Shown here piece by piece: positions 1-12,475 of a stretch of DNA of 64,000 bases (positions within the stretch are counted from its first letter, which is position 1; the number at the start of each line of letters is the position of its first letter). The stretch covers positions 47,281-111,280 of the forward strand of contig WOGZ01000093.1 of the NCBI GenBank assembly GCA_009733775.1. The letters run 5' to 3'. A program made the position numbers and the translations under genes. Source of the DNA: Alectoria sarmentosa (Eukaryota > Ascomycota > Lecanoromycetes > Lecanorales > Parmeliaceae). The notes below the pieces were generated by a model. The model was given only the letters and a program-made list of their open reading frames with translations. It did no database searches and had not been told where the DNA came from.

Positions 1-846
1 ACATTAAATTTCCAACATTGACCGCGTAAGACGGAGCGAGGACGGCGTGAAATTATCGGTCTATAACCAGGACTATAACGGTTATGCAAAGACAACGTGA
101 AGGATGTTCAGCAATACGATATTGGGAGTCGGGTGGTTTCCGGACGAGTTGCAATGTAAAAGCGCATAATCGACATTTCGGGATAGAGAGGAGAGGGATA
201 TTGGGGTAAAAGTCATTGGGGATGATAGGATAGGGGATGTGTGGTTGCTGAGGAGGACTTTGATTGGGTGTGAATCTCTTTGTTACGTAAGTGTTGGAAA
301 TTGCCCGTGGAGGACGTGTGTAAGTAAATATTGAGTCGCTCTACGGAGTAAAGTGTCACCGATTCCAGTCCCTATGATCATTCACCCTACACGCTTCAGC
401 TACACATCGTATCAGCCCCAAGTTCAAGCCTATCTTTGAACCCTACCTATACACCACCCACTGGTACTAATTTTAAACCAAAGCTACTGAGACGCGACGT
501 TACTACATATAATATCCTTCGTCACGGATGATTCGCAGCTGGCACCGAGGCAGGCGCGGCTGAACCAATCAAGTTGACAACCAAAGATTCCGGGAACCGG
601 CGAAGGATTCGCTTCGCATATTGCTTACTTATGCAGGCTCAGCTGCAATAATCGGTCCACAACCATGCCATGTTCGTCGACTTCAAGCAGGATTCCTATG
701 AGCTCTCCAGGACCCCCGATGTTCCCCTGTCGCCCTATACTCCTCTCACTTTCATTATAGATTCTTTTGCATTCCACCACCTCTATTATATTAAATTCAT
801 CTGTCTTTCCAGCAGCATAACAGCCTTCTCAATTGACACAAGCTCG
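1..846. other. Noncoding upstream region
   Basis: No reading frame here resembles a protein, and the open stretches are short with no recognisable motif. The region probably holds the promoter and 5' leader of the secreted protein that follows. I see no repeat or RNA gene. Confidence 0.5.
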
Positions 847-3826
847 ATGTTTTATAGCATTTTGAATTGTTTACTTTTCGGCTGTGCTACACAGTGCGTT
901 GTCGGTCTGTGCCTTTCCTCTGAAAACTTTAGCATATTTGTCATAAATTCCGGCACTTAAGATCGAATGTTGAAGCTCACCGGCGGCTAATTTGCGCACT
1001 TCCACAGGCGTCAATTTCACTACGACGAAGTTCAACCAGCCTTCGACTCCTGGCTTCTTTTCGGGCAGTCAGAAATCGCCAGTCAGGAATTCCTCCTCTG
1101 TCAGCATACAATCGCCTACAACTACGGCTCCAGCGACTTTGCAATGGAAAGATCCTAATCTCACAGGGTGTTACGCAGGAACCGGGGGCTCGACTACTTT
1201 CACTCTAACAAGCGGTGACCAATTGGACGCTCTCAGTAGTGGACAACTTACTCAAGTCAATGTCGGCGCCGTGCCACAAACTTTTACCTTCTCATGTGCC
1301 GAGTTCTTCGAATTGGAACTACCTTTCGACATCATATCGAGCTTTGCAAGGAGTCCTGTTTGTGCATCTTATGCTCGAGAACTTCAAGCGTTCCAATCGG
1401 CCCAGGAAGCAGCCCCACTTCTGGTAACGAACACTCCTTTCGTCCCAGCTGGAGTTGTAAATGGAGGCGCTCATATCCCGCACAACTGCTGCGGTGGCTG
1501 TCGATTTGCTGCGCCAGAGGTACAGGTGTTCTACTGGTCCACATCGTCGACTGATGACTGCTCTCAACCCAACGCAACCATAACCTCTCATGCGGTACTG
1601 CCTTCTCGGTCGAGGGATGCGCAGACGGCTGTAGATCCAAATTCGTCAGATGTGGCAGGTTTTGCCATTGTTGATGGATCTACTTTCACGTTCCCCTCGC
1701 TTTATTTGGCTGTCCATGGTGCTATCAGCGTTGCTGATGACTGTGGCGTCAGGGGAAACACGTACTACAATCCCACGATTGCCATACCTCCAGGCGATCT
1801 TTCGACTCTTTCGTTCCACGGGAACCTCCTTGGATTCGACGGATACGAGCCATCAACAGGCATCTATGACCCAGGAGCCTGTCACACTTACGGTCTCAGC
1901 AACGGTACCACCTCGTCCTATTCGAACAACTTTGGATCCTCGAGCTGGTTTACTACAGTCTTGTACACTATGGGACCTCCATACAACCCAATTTTGCTTC
2001 CACCGAACCAGCTTACAGCACTCGATCCGGAGTGGGAAATTTGCACAGCGTGGGAAACTTATGGCGAAAACGCCTACGCCCTCTTTTTCGGTTTGTACGA
2101 TCCACCACGTGCGCTGACTCTGGCACCCGCTTTGGTCAATCCAACCACTACCTCACCTGACCCTACCACCCAACCTACTCTTGCAGTGGCTCAACCAGCA
2201 GGACAAAACTTGCTAACAGCTGCAAAGATCACTACCCCGCCTGTAGTCGTGGCTGACCCTAATGGACCATCTGACCAGACTCCTCAGCCGACTGTCGCCG
2301 CGGCCCAACCTGCAGAAGCAAGCTTGCCAGCAGCTGCGAAGGTTACTGACGAGCCCCCGATTGCCGCTGGCCCTGGCTCTTCGGAGGATGGTTCATCGGA
2401 TCCAGTGGCCTCAGGTACTGGCCTGGCAGGTTTAATCATGCGTCCCTTCGAGCAAGATCCTACTTCAGGAGTGGACGAGACCGAGAACCCAAGTCCTACC
2501 CCCGGCGTCAGAATCATTCCCTCCAATCCTTCTGGAAGCAGACAGCCCATCATAACAGTCGATGGCACTCAATACACTGCCAACAAAGCCTCCGAATACA
2601 TCATCGGCAGTCAAACCCTTTCTCCGGGAGGCTCGACCATTCACGTAAACAAAGCCGATTATTCTCTGGCCTCGTATCCCATCCCAACCCCGAATATCGA
2701 GAGCATCCTAGCCGCTCTTTCAGCAAACAACAAGCCAACCTTGACGGTAAATGGGAAAGCATACACGGCGAATTCTCTTTCGCAATATCTAGTTGACAGC
2801 CAAACCCTTATACCAGGCGGTTCAAGCATTATAGCTAATAATGTCCCATACGCACTCCCATCCTCCGTAACTGCCATCATTTCAGCTGGCAGCACTATAC
2901 TATTACCTCCAAACCCAACCCCCGACCCGACTTTCCTCTCTATGCTCAGCGCAGCTGGGATTAGCTTCAAAAGCACCGATCCAGTTCTCACAGTAGACGG
3001 AAAGATCTACACCGCAAACACAGCATCGCAATACCTGATCGGTACTCAAACCCTTGTCCCCGGCGGTCCTACAATTACAGTCAACAACATTCCCTACGCA
3101 CTGGACCTCTCTCCCTCTCTCACCGCGTTGATCTCGGCTGGCAGTACTATTCCCTTAGAGCCAACCCAAGCACCCGTTGCGAAACTTCTCTCTATGCTAA
3201 GCGCCGCTGGTCTCGGTTCCGGAAGCGCCGATCTCATCCTCACAATAGACGGAAAGACATACACTGCAAACACAGCCTCGCAATACCTAATCGGGACTCA
3301 AACCCTCATTCCCGGCGGTCCTGCCATAACCATCAACGATATCCCTTATGCCCTGATCCTCTCTCCCTCGCTCACTGCATTGATCTCAGCCAGTAGCACC
3401 ATCCCTCTGGCTTCGTCTCCGACTCAAATAGCCAAAGAAGATAAATTCCTCTCTATGCTAAGCGCCGCTGGCTTCGTCGATGGTGCGCTCCAGACCTACA
3501 CCATCGATGGTATCACCTTCACTGGTGATCCCACCTCCCTCGTAGCAGGCAGTACGACACTGATGCCTGGCTCGCCGCCTCTGGTGGCATTAGGACATAC
3601 GTTTGCGCTGGCTACGGGTGGCGAGATTGTTGTAGATGGGAGTACGAGTTCGTTGACTTCTGCGTCGTCTGGGAGTGGTAGGGTGGGAAGTGTCACGACG
3701 GCGGTGTCTGACGGGAATGCGAGTGGTGGCACTGTATTTTTGGGGGGTGCGAGATGTCTGAAACGGGGAGAAATGGGGTTGAGAATGCTGTGGTTGGGAG
3801 TTTTGGCGTGGGCGTTTCCGTTTTAG
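847..3826 (+). CDS. Secreted, GPI-anchor-type cell-surface protein with repeated C-terminal modules
   Basis: A frame open from about position 1008 to 3826 encodes over 930 residues but contains no early ATG, so an upstream exon must supply the start. A good candidate begins at ATG 847 (MFYSILNCLLFGCA..., signal-peptide-like). It could join by a weak GTCTGT donor at 905 to the acceptor CCACAG ending at 1007, which keeps frame. The N-terminal 350 residues are Cys-containing (including a CCGGC cluster). A Pro/Ser/Thr linker follows. From about residue 520 a module around LTVDGKxYTANTASQYLIG and QTLxPGG recurs four times, with a fifth degenerate copy. The C terminus (MLWLGVLAWAFPF) is hydrophobic after a Ser/Gly-rich stretch, as in GPI signals. 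Such YTAN/PGG modules are common in fungal wall proteins of unknown function. The first exon is inferred. Confidence 0.72.
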
Positions 3827-4638
3827 GAGGACGGAGGTTTGGCACGTTTGACTGGTCAACTGGAGCATGGGAGGCAGTCCATCGGCGCTCGCATACTCGG
3901 AAAACACAAACACATCACACACACACACATGAAGGCATACAAATGACGTAGGTGGTAGTGATAGGCCTGTCTCAGCGCCAGGGCCACCACGGAATAGAGG
4001 CCTGAGAGGGCATATTCTCGTCCCTAGCGCTAAGAAAACTCCCATGTTTGAGCGACATGGACCTGGAGTGAATGAAGCTATATACAGGTGCGGGCGGGTG
4101 GGCAAGTATTCCATGGCTCTGAAAGAGATGAAAACGAATGAAGAGCCATTGTCTGGTGCAGGACAGGTATATATAGCGCTCCATCATGACACGTTGTCTC
4201 CCGCTATGACCACTGTTCTAGCACATTCCATGTGCAGACCGGCCATGGGGTCATGGCTACTGATCCCTGACTCCCTATGCGATCTCACCAACCCACAGTC
4301 CCACTGTCGCGAAAACACATCCTATTTGCAAGTGCTCAAGATACTGAAGACCCCGGTTTTTGTCGACACGACGCTCTCAACCATCGCCATGGAGGAGGTT
4401 CAAGCGTACCCTGACCGAGGCTCTACTCTCAGCCTTCAGCCTCTTCCTGTAGCTTCCGTGTCGTCGTCGTCTGCCCAGATCCTCCGTTGAGCTAGATACC
4501 ATCTTGGCTCATGTTGGTCTGTTTGGGCGCATGTACATTAGACAAGCTCTGTAGCTCAATCCAGTGTTCGCGTCGCACAGATGATCCGTGCTGCTCATTC
4601 ACTTCCTTTGAAGCAAGACCCTTTGATGTTTGATCAAA
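3827..4638. other. Intergenic, no gene seen
   Basis: This is the converging 3' region of the secreted protein and the PTH11-type gene. It contains a short CA microsatellite near 3907-3930. Open frames here are short and have no family features. Confidence 0.5.
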
Positions 4639-5911
4639 TCACGGGACGGATGGGGTGTTATGCTCGTTCAATAAGCGTCGCCAAGACCCGTAAGTAGAGG
4701 CATGGAAAATTCTGCTCTTGGTGAAAAAGTTTGGTAATGTTGGCATGCAAGCCGCGATGATCCCAAGGTTTATCTCGATAGTACTTACGGCAATTAGAGT
4801 ACGGTAAAGAGATATTGTGGGCCTGACGCTCACGTTGGTTCCGACGTTAATGCACCAGACCAAAGGAGATCTTGACTGTGGAAATGCAGACTGAGGATAA
4901 TCAACCTTACGAAATTTGCAAGACTCGCGCTGTTTGGAGACTGTTAGCTGATCTTTTAGTTGCTATATACCGTATGCATCGATATGCTTACATGAGACCG
5001 CATGAGAAGACGGCTATGAGGCCAACTCTTCTGCCACGTTTAACATTGAGTCGCATCACCATGCCAATGGGCAGAGCGAGAACGTAGAAATCCGTGATGA
5101 CATTGAGAATGATTATAACGAGGGTGGTAGTGCTGACGTGGATACAAAGTCCTACATCGTGACTCTGCGGAGTGTCGCATTCGATTGTAATGGCGATTGA
5201 GATGCCCCAATACACTGCTGTGTACAATACGCAGAAGAGCATGCCGAAGTAGGTCCAGTATCTAAATTGTTGATTAACATGGAAAAGGCGGAGATAGAGT
5301 AAGAAGATTGAAATCTTAATGCTCAATGTTGAGGCGGATCCAAAAAGGGGCAAGGAAGACATTTGCTGATCTCGTATTAGCGGCGAGCAGCCTCGATATG
5401 AGGCTGTTACTTGCGACTCCCTTACTCGCAGATGAGAGGGAACCAGAGTGATTGCTCGAATATCCCATATATGCCTCCCATAGCCAAAGTGAAGGGCTTT
5501 GTACATATTAGCACGATCTCACACATAAGACTAGGCCACGCATATATACTCCAGATATTGAAGGTGCTCGTGGCGGCTGAGAGAAGCTACTGGGCCCAGT
5601 CAGAACAAGTGTCGCCTTGTCTAAAGAGAAGACACACCGCGGCGAGAAGGCACGTATCTTCACACTGTAAGTCCAGTACTGCTCAATATCATTACTGAGC
5701 ACTTACAGTCATCCCATCCTACGGCGTGCGAAATTATGGCACGAGAATAGAGTCGGATTCCGACGACTATGAGCATCAGAGAAAGAAAGATCGAGTTCAG
5801 TGTTATCACACTTGTTGATAACGTCTTTGGGTCACTGAAATTGGAGACCACACCAGATGGTGGGGCACCCGCTGGAACGTTGAGATAATCCATGTTCTGG
5901 ACAACAGTCAT
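4639..5911 (-). CDS. PTH11-type (fungal rhodopsin-domain) seven-helix membrane protein
   Basis: Spliced minus-strand gene starting at ATG 5911. Exon 1 carries a first helix and runs to GWDD. Its GTAAGT donor (5706-5701) joins an acceptor that restores the family signature GWDDYTCLLAA. Later exons encode GYGRHIWDI, then a long exon with SIKISIFLLYLRLF and helices through DFYVLALPIG. After a GTAAGC intron come ANFVRL and, after a short intron, IEINLGIIAACMPTLP, which matches the C-terminal helix of this family. The tail after that motif is short and ends at 4639. Family members are putative receptors, often tied to host or surface sensing; the ligand here is unknown. Small exons between 5660 and 5500 are the least certain part. 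Codon structure looks intact. Confidence 0.75.
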
Positions 5912-6439
5912 CTAGATTCGTCGTTCAGATTATTATAGGAAGGATAGGAGATCTTTTACAGCGAAAGGGAATGAAAGTGGACCGAGAGTTGAAGCTGAAT
6001 AGGGATAGCTGTTGTTATTAGATCGCATGTCAAAGAACGGCGTGAAGTACAAAAGGACGGCGTAGAGGCACTCTAGCTGCTTCTGGATCCACCACAAGCA
6101 TGATACAGTCAGGTTGAGTAGTTCAGGGATACTTGACCCTAACGTGGAGAACATTCAGCTCGCTTTTCATCCGTCACATTGATCAGGCTGAAAAAAGTGA
6201 GCACTGAAAAAATCGACAGGTCCCGATGATTCGTCGAAATCCTGCCTTTGTGATGGTCATTGGCTGTCAATTAAGGCTAACGAGTATGAGAATGCAGACT
6301 CATGCATGTAAGACCATACCCGCGGTCGAAATGCAGAGAGGAGTTGGGAGGGGAACAGCATCCATAGGCTCGGATTGAAGCTCGAGAAGCTAACGTGACG
6401 AAAGCCTTGACTATTTCGCTCTCTCTACTCCGTATTACT
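5912..6439. other. Upstream region of the PTH11-type gene
   Basis: Noncoding on inspection. It would hold the promoter of the minus-strand receptor gene. One short minus frame (6154-5933) shows no family features. Confidence 0.4.
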
Positions 6440-6600
6440 CGTTTGACTCTCATGGGTGTGGTCGCATGAATATGCTACTAGCCATGGCCAGGCATGAATA
6501 TAATAACCATGAATGTGGTAATCATGAATGTGGTAATCATGAATGTGATCGCATGAATATGATAACCATGGCCAGACATGAATTGATTGATTGATTAATT
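6440..6600. repeat. Minisatellite built on CATGAATRTG / TGTGGTNNTCATG
   Basis: Units such as CATGAATGTGGTAAT and CATGAATATGATAACC recur in tandem, with GCCATGGCCAG(A/G)CATG at both ends. The motif GGTGTGGTCGCATG at 6451-6466 recurs as its reverse complement near 12251-12268, on the other side of the AT island. The array is partly palindromic and noncoding. Confidence 0.7.
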
Positions 6601-6725
6601 AAGTCATATTGAACATTTCGAAAGGTTTCATAAGCATTTAAGGCTCAGCCAGGTGAATTCCCGCCTGAGACTCGCATCCCTAAGATGGATTACTACGCTA
6701 TCTAAAACAAGCTTTTTGAGTTTTA

Positions 6726-6838
6726 CTCCTTTTTGCAAAACCCTTGGCGGGAGCGCAAAATTTGTAATCGTCCCCGCAATTTTTTGTTTAAATGATCGTC
6801 AAATGCACATAAAAGATAGAATCGTAATATAATAATAA
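6726..6838 (+). repeat. Left terminal inverted repeat
   Basis: It begins CTCCTTTTTGCAAAACCCTT and matches the reverse complement of the right end for about 110 bp, through CGTCAAATGCAC and ATAGAATC. Differences from the right copy are almost all C/T or G/A transitions. Confidence 0.82.
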
Positions 6839-8979
6839 AATCGTATAAAAATGAAATCGTGTATGATTTATTGATTATTCAAAATAAATGTAATTTTTTA
6901 AAATCTCGATTTATTTGTTATTGTTATTATTATTGTTATTATTATCGCTCGCGCTCGATTAATAATCGATTTCATTATTTTTTATTTATATTATTATTAA
7001 ATTTATATAAAAAATAAAATAATCGTCGCAATAATTATTTCATTTTTTTAATTAAATTAAAATTAAAATTATTTAATAAACGATATAATATAAATTAAAC
7101 GATGTAACATAAATATATAAAAAAACTCTTTTATTATATTTATAAATTATATTATTATTATTATATCATTACGCAAAAAGCTCAATTTTAAAAAATCTTT
7201 TACGAAAAAAAAAACGTATAAACACTTTTATAATTTTTAATAATAAACGATTTTTATTTAATTAAATCGAGAAAAATGAAATTATAATAAAAATAAACGT
7301 ATTTATTACATTTATTATTAAAACATTTAATTTAAAATTCGTTATAAAATCTTATATAATAATTACGTTATTATTAAAATTTAATAAATCGAAATCTTTT
7401 AAACGATAACGTTTTTTTTTAATAATTAATTTTTTTTAAATCTTTTATAACTCAATTTATCGTTATTAAATTAATTATTTAATTTTTTATATAATATATT
7501 ATCGTCGAAATTATCGATAAATAAAAAACGATTTATAGATTTAAAAGAAACGATATTTAATCAAATAATGCTTATTAATAAAAATTTAATTTTTATGCGA
7601 TCGAACAATTTATGCTTTTATCACTTTTTTTAATTTAATTTTATTATCAAAATGCGAATATTAATAACAATTTAATTTAATAACTAATTAAACGATTCGT
7701 AAATAATAATTAATAACGAAAAAAATAGAAAAAAAAGAAAACGTTAATAAAAAAATTTAAAGATTATAAATATTCAAAAAAGTTAACAATCTCGTTTATA
7801 AAAAAATAATAAAAAATTAATTCAATCGAAAACGAAAACGAAATCGTATTATTTTTTTATCGTTTAAAAAAACGTTATTAATGTCGATTCGCTTAATAAT
7901 GAAAAAATGAAATTTATATAAGATAAATTCAATGTGAAATTCTTTTAAAAGAGCGAAAAGATCGCATTTAATATTAAAATCAAAAAATATATATTCAATA
8001 ATAATTCATTTATTTTATATTTGCTATTAATTGTTAAAGATAATTTTATTCGTAAATATATTATATCGCTTAAACATATATTATATCATCGAATTTTATT
8101 CGTTACGATTTTATTATATAACGTTTTTATTATAATCAAATAAAAGCATTTTAATATTTAAAAAATTAATTTAAACGAATTTAATTAAATTTTAAGCACG
8201 ATATTCGATGAATTATAAAATTAAAAATATAAAAAAAAGCTTTAATTTACTTTAATATATTGATACGTTTATAACAAATTTGATATTATTATAAAAAAAT
8301 TATTATTGTTAAAATCGTCTTTATAATTAATATATATAAAGAAATAATGTAAAATTAAGTTAAAAAACCTTGAATTTATATATGCAGCCAATTATAAATT
8401 TTATGTCATTACGCTTTTTGATTAACGTTCGAATAGCGGCTTTTAGGTCTTTCGAGCGCCCTCATCAAAAATTTGTATATATAAATCTTACATCTTTTAC
8501 CCCTTATTTTTTTAAGAATATAATTTCTTTATAATTTCATAAATTATATAACTTGACATGCGTTTTTCAATGATATAAAAATTATTAAATTCGAATGTAT
8601 ATATATCGATATATATTTAATTTAAATATATCATTATTCGAAACGATAGAGCGACTTCCGAGAAACCTCTGCTCTCATTCAACGAATTATTTTCTTTTTT
8701 AAATAACATTATAATTCTCTATCATATTTATAAAATTATTATATCGTTAAAATCGCATAAATCTATTTTATAATAATGATTATATAAATATATAATATAA
8801 ATTTTTAAAAGTCGCGAGAAATCGATCATAAAAGATTTAACACATTTTATATATATTTTTAAATAAACGTAATTTCGTATAAAATTCGTAAATCGTAAAT
8901 GATATAATAATAAAATTAATCAAAAACGTAAATTTCTCGCTTAATAATCGTAAATCATAAAACGTAAAATTCGAATTCG

Positions 8980-9013
<34 letters not shown>

Positions 9014-11995
9014 AAAAGAAAAATTTAAAAAAAAAATCACAATTCGTTTCAAATTTGCATAAAATTTATAAATTTAATAAATATATTAAAAGATATATGA
9101 TAAATATCGTATATAAGTTAATTAAATATTTAAGAAATACGAAAAAATCGTATTTTTAAACTTATTCGTCAAAATAATGTCAAGATACGATTAATCTTAA
9201 AGTTGATTTTAAGGTTAATCTTACGTACGTTACGCGAAAGATTGATTTTCAACAAAATAATTAAATTTAAAATTTCGATTTTAAAAAAAAAATTCTAATT
9301 TTAAAAGAAATTTTAAAAAAAAATTTAAAAAAAAAAGTTTAAAAATTAAAATAAAATATCAACTTTCTGCATTTTGAATAAAATTTATAAATTTAATGTT
9401 TTTATAATTTTAATGTATTTATAATTTAAATACATTAATAAATTTAATATTTTAATTCGAAGAGAGAGAAAATATAAAAAAAAAAAAAAAAAAGTTTAAT
9501 CGACGTTAAACCTTAAGTTCGTTTCGCCTTCGTTTGTTTTTAAATATTATGAATTTAATTTATGAACCCTAACTTGTATATCGTTTATAAGTTTATTTAT
9601 TAATTGAAAGCGTGATTTGAAAAATAAATAAAAGAATAAAACTCGTAAAAAGAAAAATGAGAGAAAAAACGATATATAATAATTATGTGATTATATGTTT
9701 ATTTTTATTTTTATTATTACGATTATTTAGCTTTTTATATTATTATTAAATTTAAACGACTTTTTTATAAATATTCGTTTTTTTCATCTTAAGATTAAAT
9801 TTATTAAACGTAATTATTACGATTTTCAACGTTTTATTAATCGTGTTTATAATCGTGAAATTACGATAATTTTAATTATAATCTTAAAATATAAAATTAA
9901 TAATTTAACATACGTTAATATAAAAGATTTTATTAAATATATAAAATTGAACATTATATCGCACGATAAAAAAGGTTTGAAAAATGCAAAAAAAATTATT
10001 AAATAAATATTATAAATTTCATCACATTTAATAATGAAAAGACGATGATTTCGAATATAAATGAAAAAAATTAAATATCGAATTAGATATTAAGCGCGAA
10101 TTAATTAATAATATAAACGTATTTGAGCGTAAAAAAAAACCAGTTCGCGTTTCAACACATATACGTATTTTTACGATCTTTATAACAAAACTCGTTTTAT
10201 ATTTTATCGAAAATGAAAATTATAAATAAAATAAATAAACGAAATAAATATTTTACGACGACGTGAATTTAAACGATATATTATAATGAAAATATAAGAA
10301 TAAACGACATATATAGATATTTATAACAATTTATTTTTTTAATACTTCAACGACGTTTATTTCGTTTTAACTTTTATAATATATTTCACTTTTTTAAAAA
10401 AAATTATTCGCGTTATATCGTCTCTTTTGCGCAAAAATAATTAAATTTAAAAAATTATCATATTATTCTTCGTCGAAATATAACATAATTATATTTTAAT
10501 GTTATTTAATTCACGTTTTAAATATCGAAAATGAAATCTTAATCGAATTAAGATTAAACGAATATGAAAATCAATATTTTAATAAGATTTTTATATTATA
10601 ACATATGTTAATAAGCTTAAAATAATGATAAATTAACGCATTATCGCATATGATTATTAATCGAAACTCGTTTTTTTCGAAATTATCGCAATAAAAAAAT
10701 GTAATTTTATACGAAATCGATCATGATGTTTTAAATAATCGAATTTTAAAGAATTATTTATGATAAATAATCTTTTATCGTGAAGATAAATAACACATTT
10801 AATTTTTTTAAACGTTTAAAGTTTTTATTAATTTACGATCGCATGTTCAAGAAAATTCATTTATATTTTTTATCGTTTAAATATTTTAATATTTGATTGT
10901 TGAAAATAATAAAATGCTTATTAATTTATTTATAAATCATCGATTCGTTTAAAAAGATTAATTAATTAATTCGTTAATTAATTAATATAATAAATTAATT
11001 ATTACGTAAAAAAGCATTGCGCTGATTAATTATTCTTTTTATTTATTTACGAAATAAATTAAAATAATATAAAGCTTTTTAAACAATATTCTCGTCGAAA
11101 ATAAAATCAAATTAATCGAATAATATATATATTAATTCGTTTAAATATAATATAAAACGTTTTTCAAAATAAACGAATAATTGTTTTTTTACGTTTTAAT
11201 TAATGATTTTAAGACGTTCGTTTAAATTGTTATTCGAAATGAAAACGATATTATATTGAAATTAATAAAATCTCATTTTTTGCAAAAATAATATATTAAT
11301 ATCGTATAAATTAATTAAAATAACATTATTATTATAATTTAATTCGAATTTATGTTGAATAAAGCTCGAATAAATTTTAAAATAAACGATAACATAATTA
11401 TAATAATAATAACATTATTTTAAAAACGTTTATTAAAAAACTTTTAAATAATTTCTAATTCGATTAAATTTCGAATATAACGTTTTTCGAATTAAATTGA
11501 AACTTTATTAATTAAATTTTTTATATAATTATTATAATTATAATTATATTTTAATTAATTATTTATTATTTAATTATATTTTCATTTTTATAATTTATTA
11601 TTTAATTATCAATTTTTTTTATTTAATATTATTTAAAATTATTACGTTATAAACAATTTATATTAATAAAAAATAATGTTAAAATTTTAATATAAACATC
11701 ACACGAGCGCAAAACATTATATTTCATTTTTATATCATATTTTTTTATTCGCGTGTTAAAATTTATCGATAAATCGTATAATAAAATGTTTTTAACACGA
11801 TTTAATTTTCATATACGCAACGTGTAAAGAATATAATCATAAAACATTATTATTAAATTTTTTTAAACGAAATTTAATATAAAAATTTTGCTCGATTTTT
11901 AAATAATGATTATTATTATAATAAATAATTATAATAATTATTATTATAATTACAATAATAATTATTGCAACGATTATTTATTTGAATATGATTTT

Positions 11996-12108
11996 AAATT
12001 TATGTAATGTGATTCTATTTTTTGCGTGCATTTGACGGTCGTTCAGATAAAAAATTGCGGGGGCGGTTACAAGTTTTGCGCTCCCGTCAAGGGTTTTGCA
12101 AAAAGAAG
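11996..12108 (-). repeat. Right terminal inverted repeat
   Basis: Read on the minus strand it begins CTTCTTTTTGCAAAACCCTT. It keeps more G and C than the left copy (for example CCGCCCCCGC against TCGTCCCCGC), so it has suffered less RIP. It marks the right edge of the island. Confidence 0.82.
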
Positions 12109-12239
12109 TAAGTTCTCATAAGATGATGATGAAATGAGCTCTCAATACCCCAAAACCCTTTATAACCTCGAACCCTCAGTACCCCGAAACCCTGAGTGGC
12201 CCGAAGTTCCCTGGCCAGGCATGGGCGTGGTAGTCATTT

Positions 12240-12300
12240 TGGGAGGCCGCATGCGACCACACCCATGATTACCATACTCATGACTACCACACCCATGCCT
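12240..12300. repeat. Minisatellite fragment related to 6440-6600, inverted
   Basis: It contains CATGCGACCACACCCATG and further CATGAYTACCA units, the reverse complement of the array left of the transposon. It lies just outside the right TIR, so copies of one array flank the element on both sides in opposite orientation. Confidence 0.6.
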
Positions 12301-12339
12301 GGTATACTCTATTTTACACTTTACATTACAATGACAAAT

Positions 12340-12475
12340 TATCGAATCATATCCTTACAGTTGACAGATTATTGAATCATACCCCTTTTTTTGATGATGG
12401 GGTATGATTCAGTAGTTTGGGGTATGAAAATGTAAGAAAAGCATGGTCTGGGGTATGAAGTAGTCATTCGCTCGA
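12340..12475. repeat. Fold-back repeat with GGGGTATGA units
   Basis: GAATCATACCCC (about 12373-12384) is followed by a T-rich loop and the complementary GGGGTATGATTC, which could form a hairpin. The motif GGGGTATGA occurs three times in the right half. The same block, reverse complemented, forms the last 80 or so bases of the window (63915-64000). It is a dispersed repeat, perhaps the terminus of a MITE or larger transposon. Confidence 0.65.

Larger units (their letters stand above)
6726..12108. mobile_element. RIP-degraded DNA transposon (5.4 kb) with long terminal inverted repeats
   Basis: The whole AT island is bounded by matching inverted ends (see the TIR entries). TA dinucleotides abut both ends (6724-6725 and 12109-12110), compatible with a TA target duplication. 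The interior is very AT-rich, with remaining C mostly in CpG. No transposase frame survives, and I could not assign a superfamily from protein. TA targets suggest Tc1/mariner-like elements, but the length and the long TIRs are unusual for that group, so a MULE or other TIR family remains possible. A less degraded patch lies at 8370-8690. Confidence 0.7.

Noticed and set aside
992..1007. Start of the secreted repeat protein at the TTG of position 992
   Set aside because: Not an ATG; the sequence just before 1008 is a typical 3' splice site (branch-like GCTAAT and CTTCCACAG).
4044..4490. Open frame of 148 codons on the plus strand
   Set aside because: No domain, no splice support, and it runs across the intergenic region between two converging genes.
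8837..9052. Open frame with long Phe runs in AT-rich DNA
   Set aside because: It is the translation of a poly-A tract; similar frames occur throughout the RIP islands by composition alone.
6726..12108. Mitochondrial insertion or centromere as explanation for AT richness
   Set aside because: Inverted ends and C remaining mainly in CpG indicate RIP of a transposon; no mitochondrial gene or satellite array is seen.
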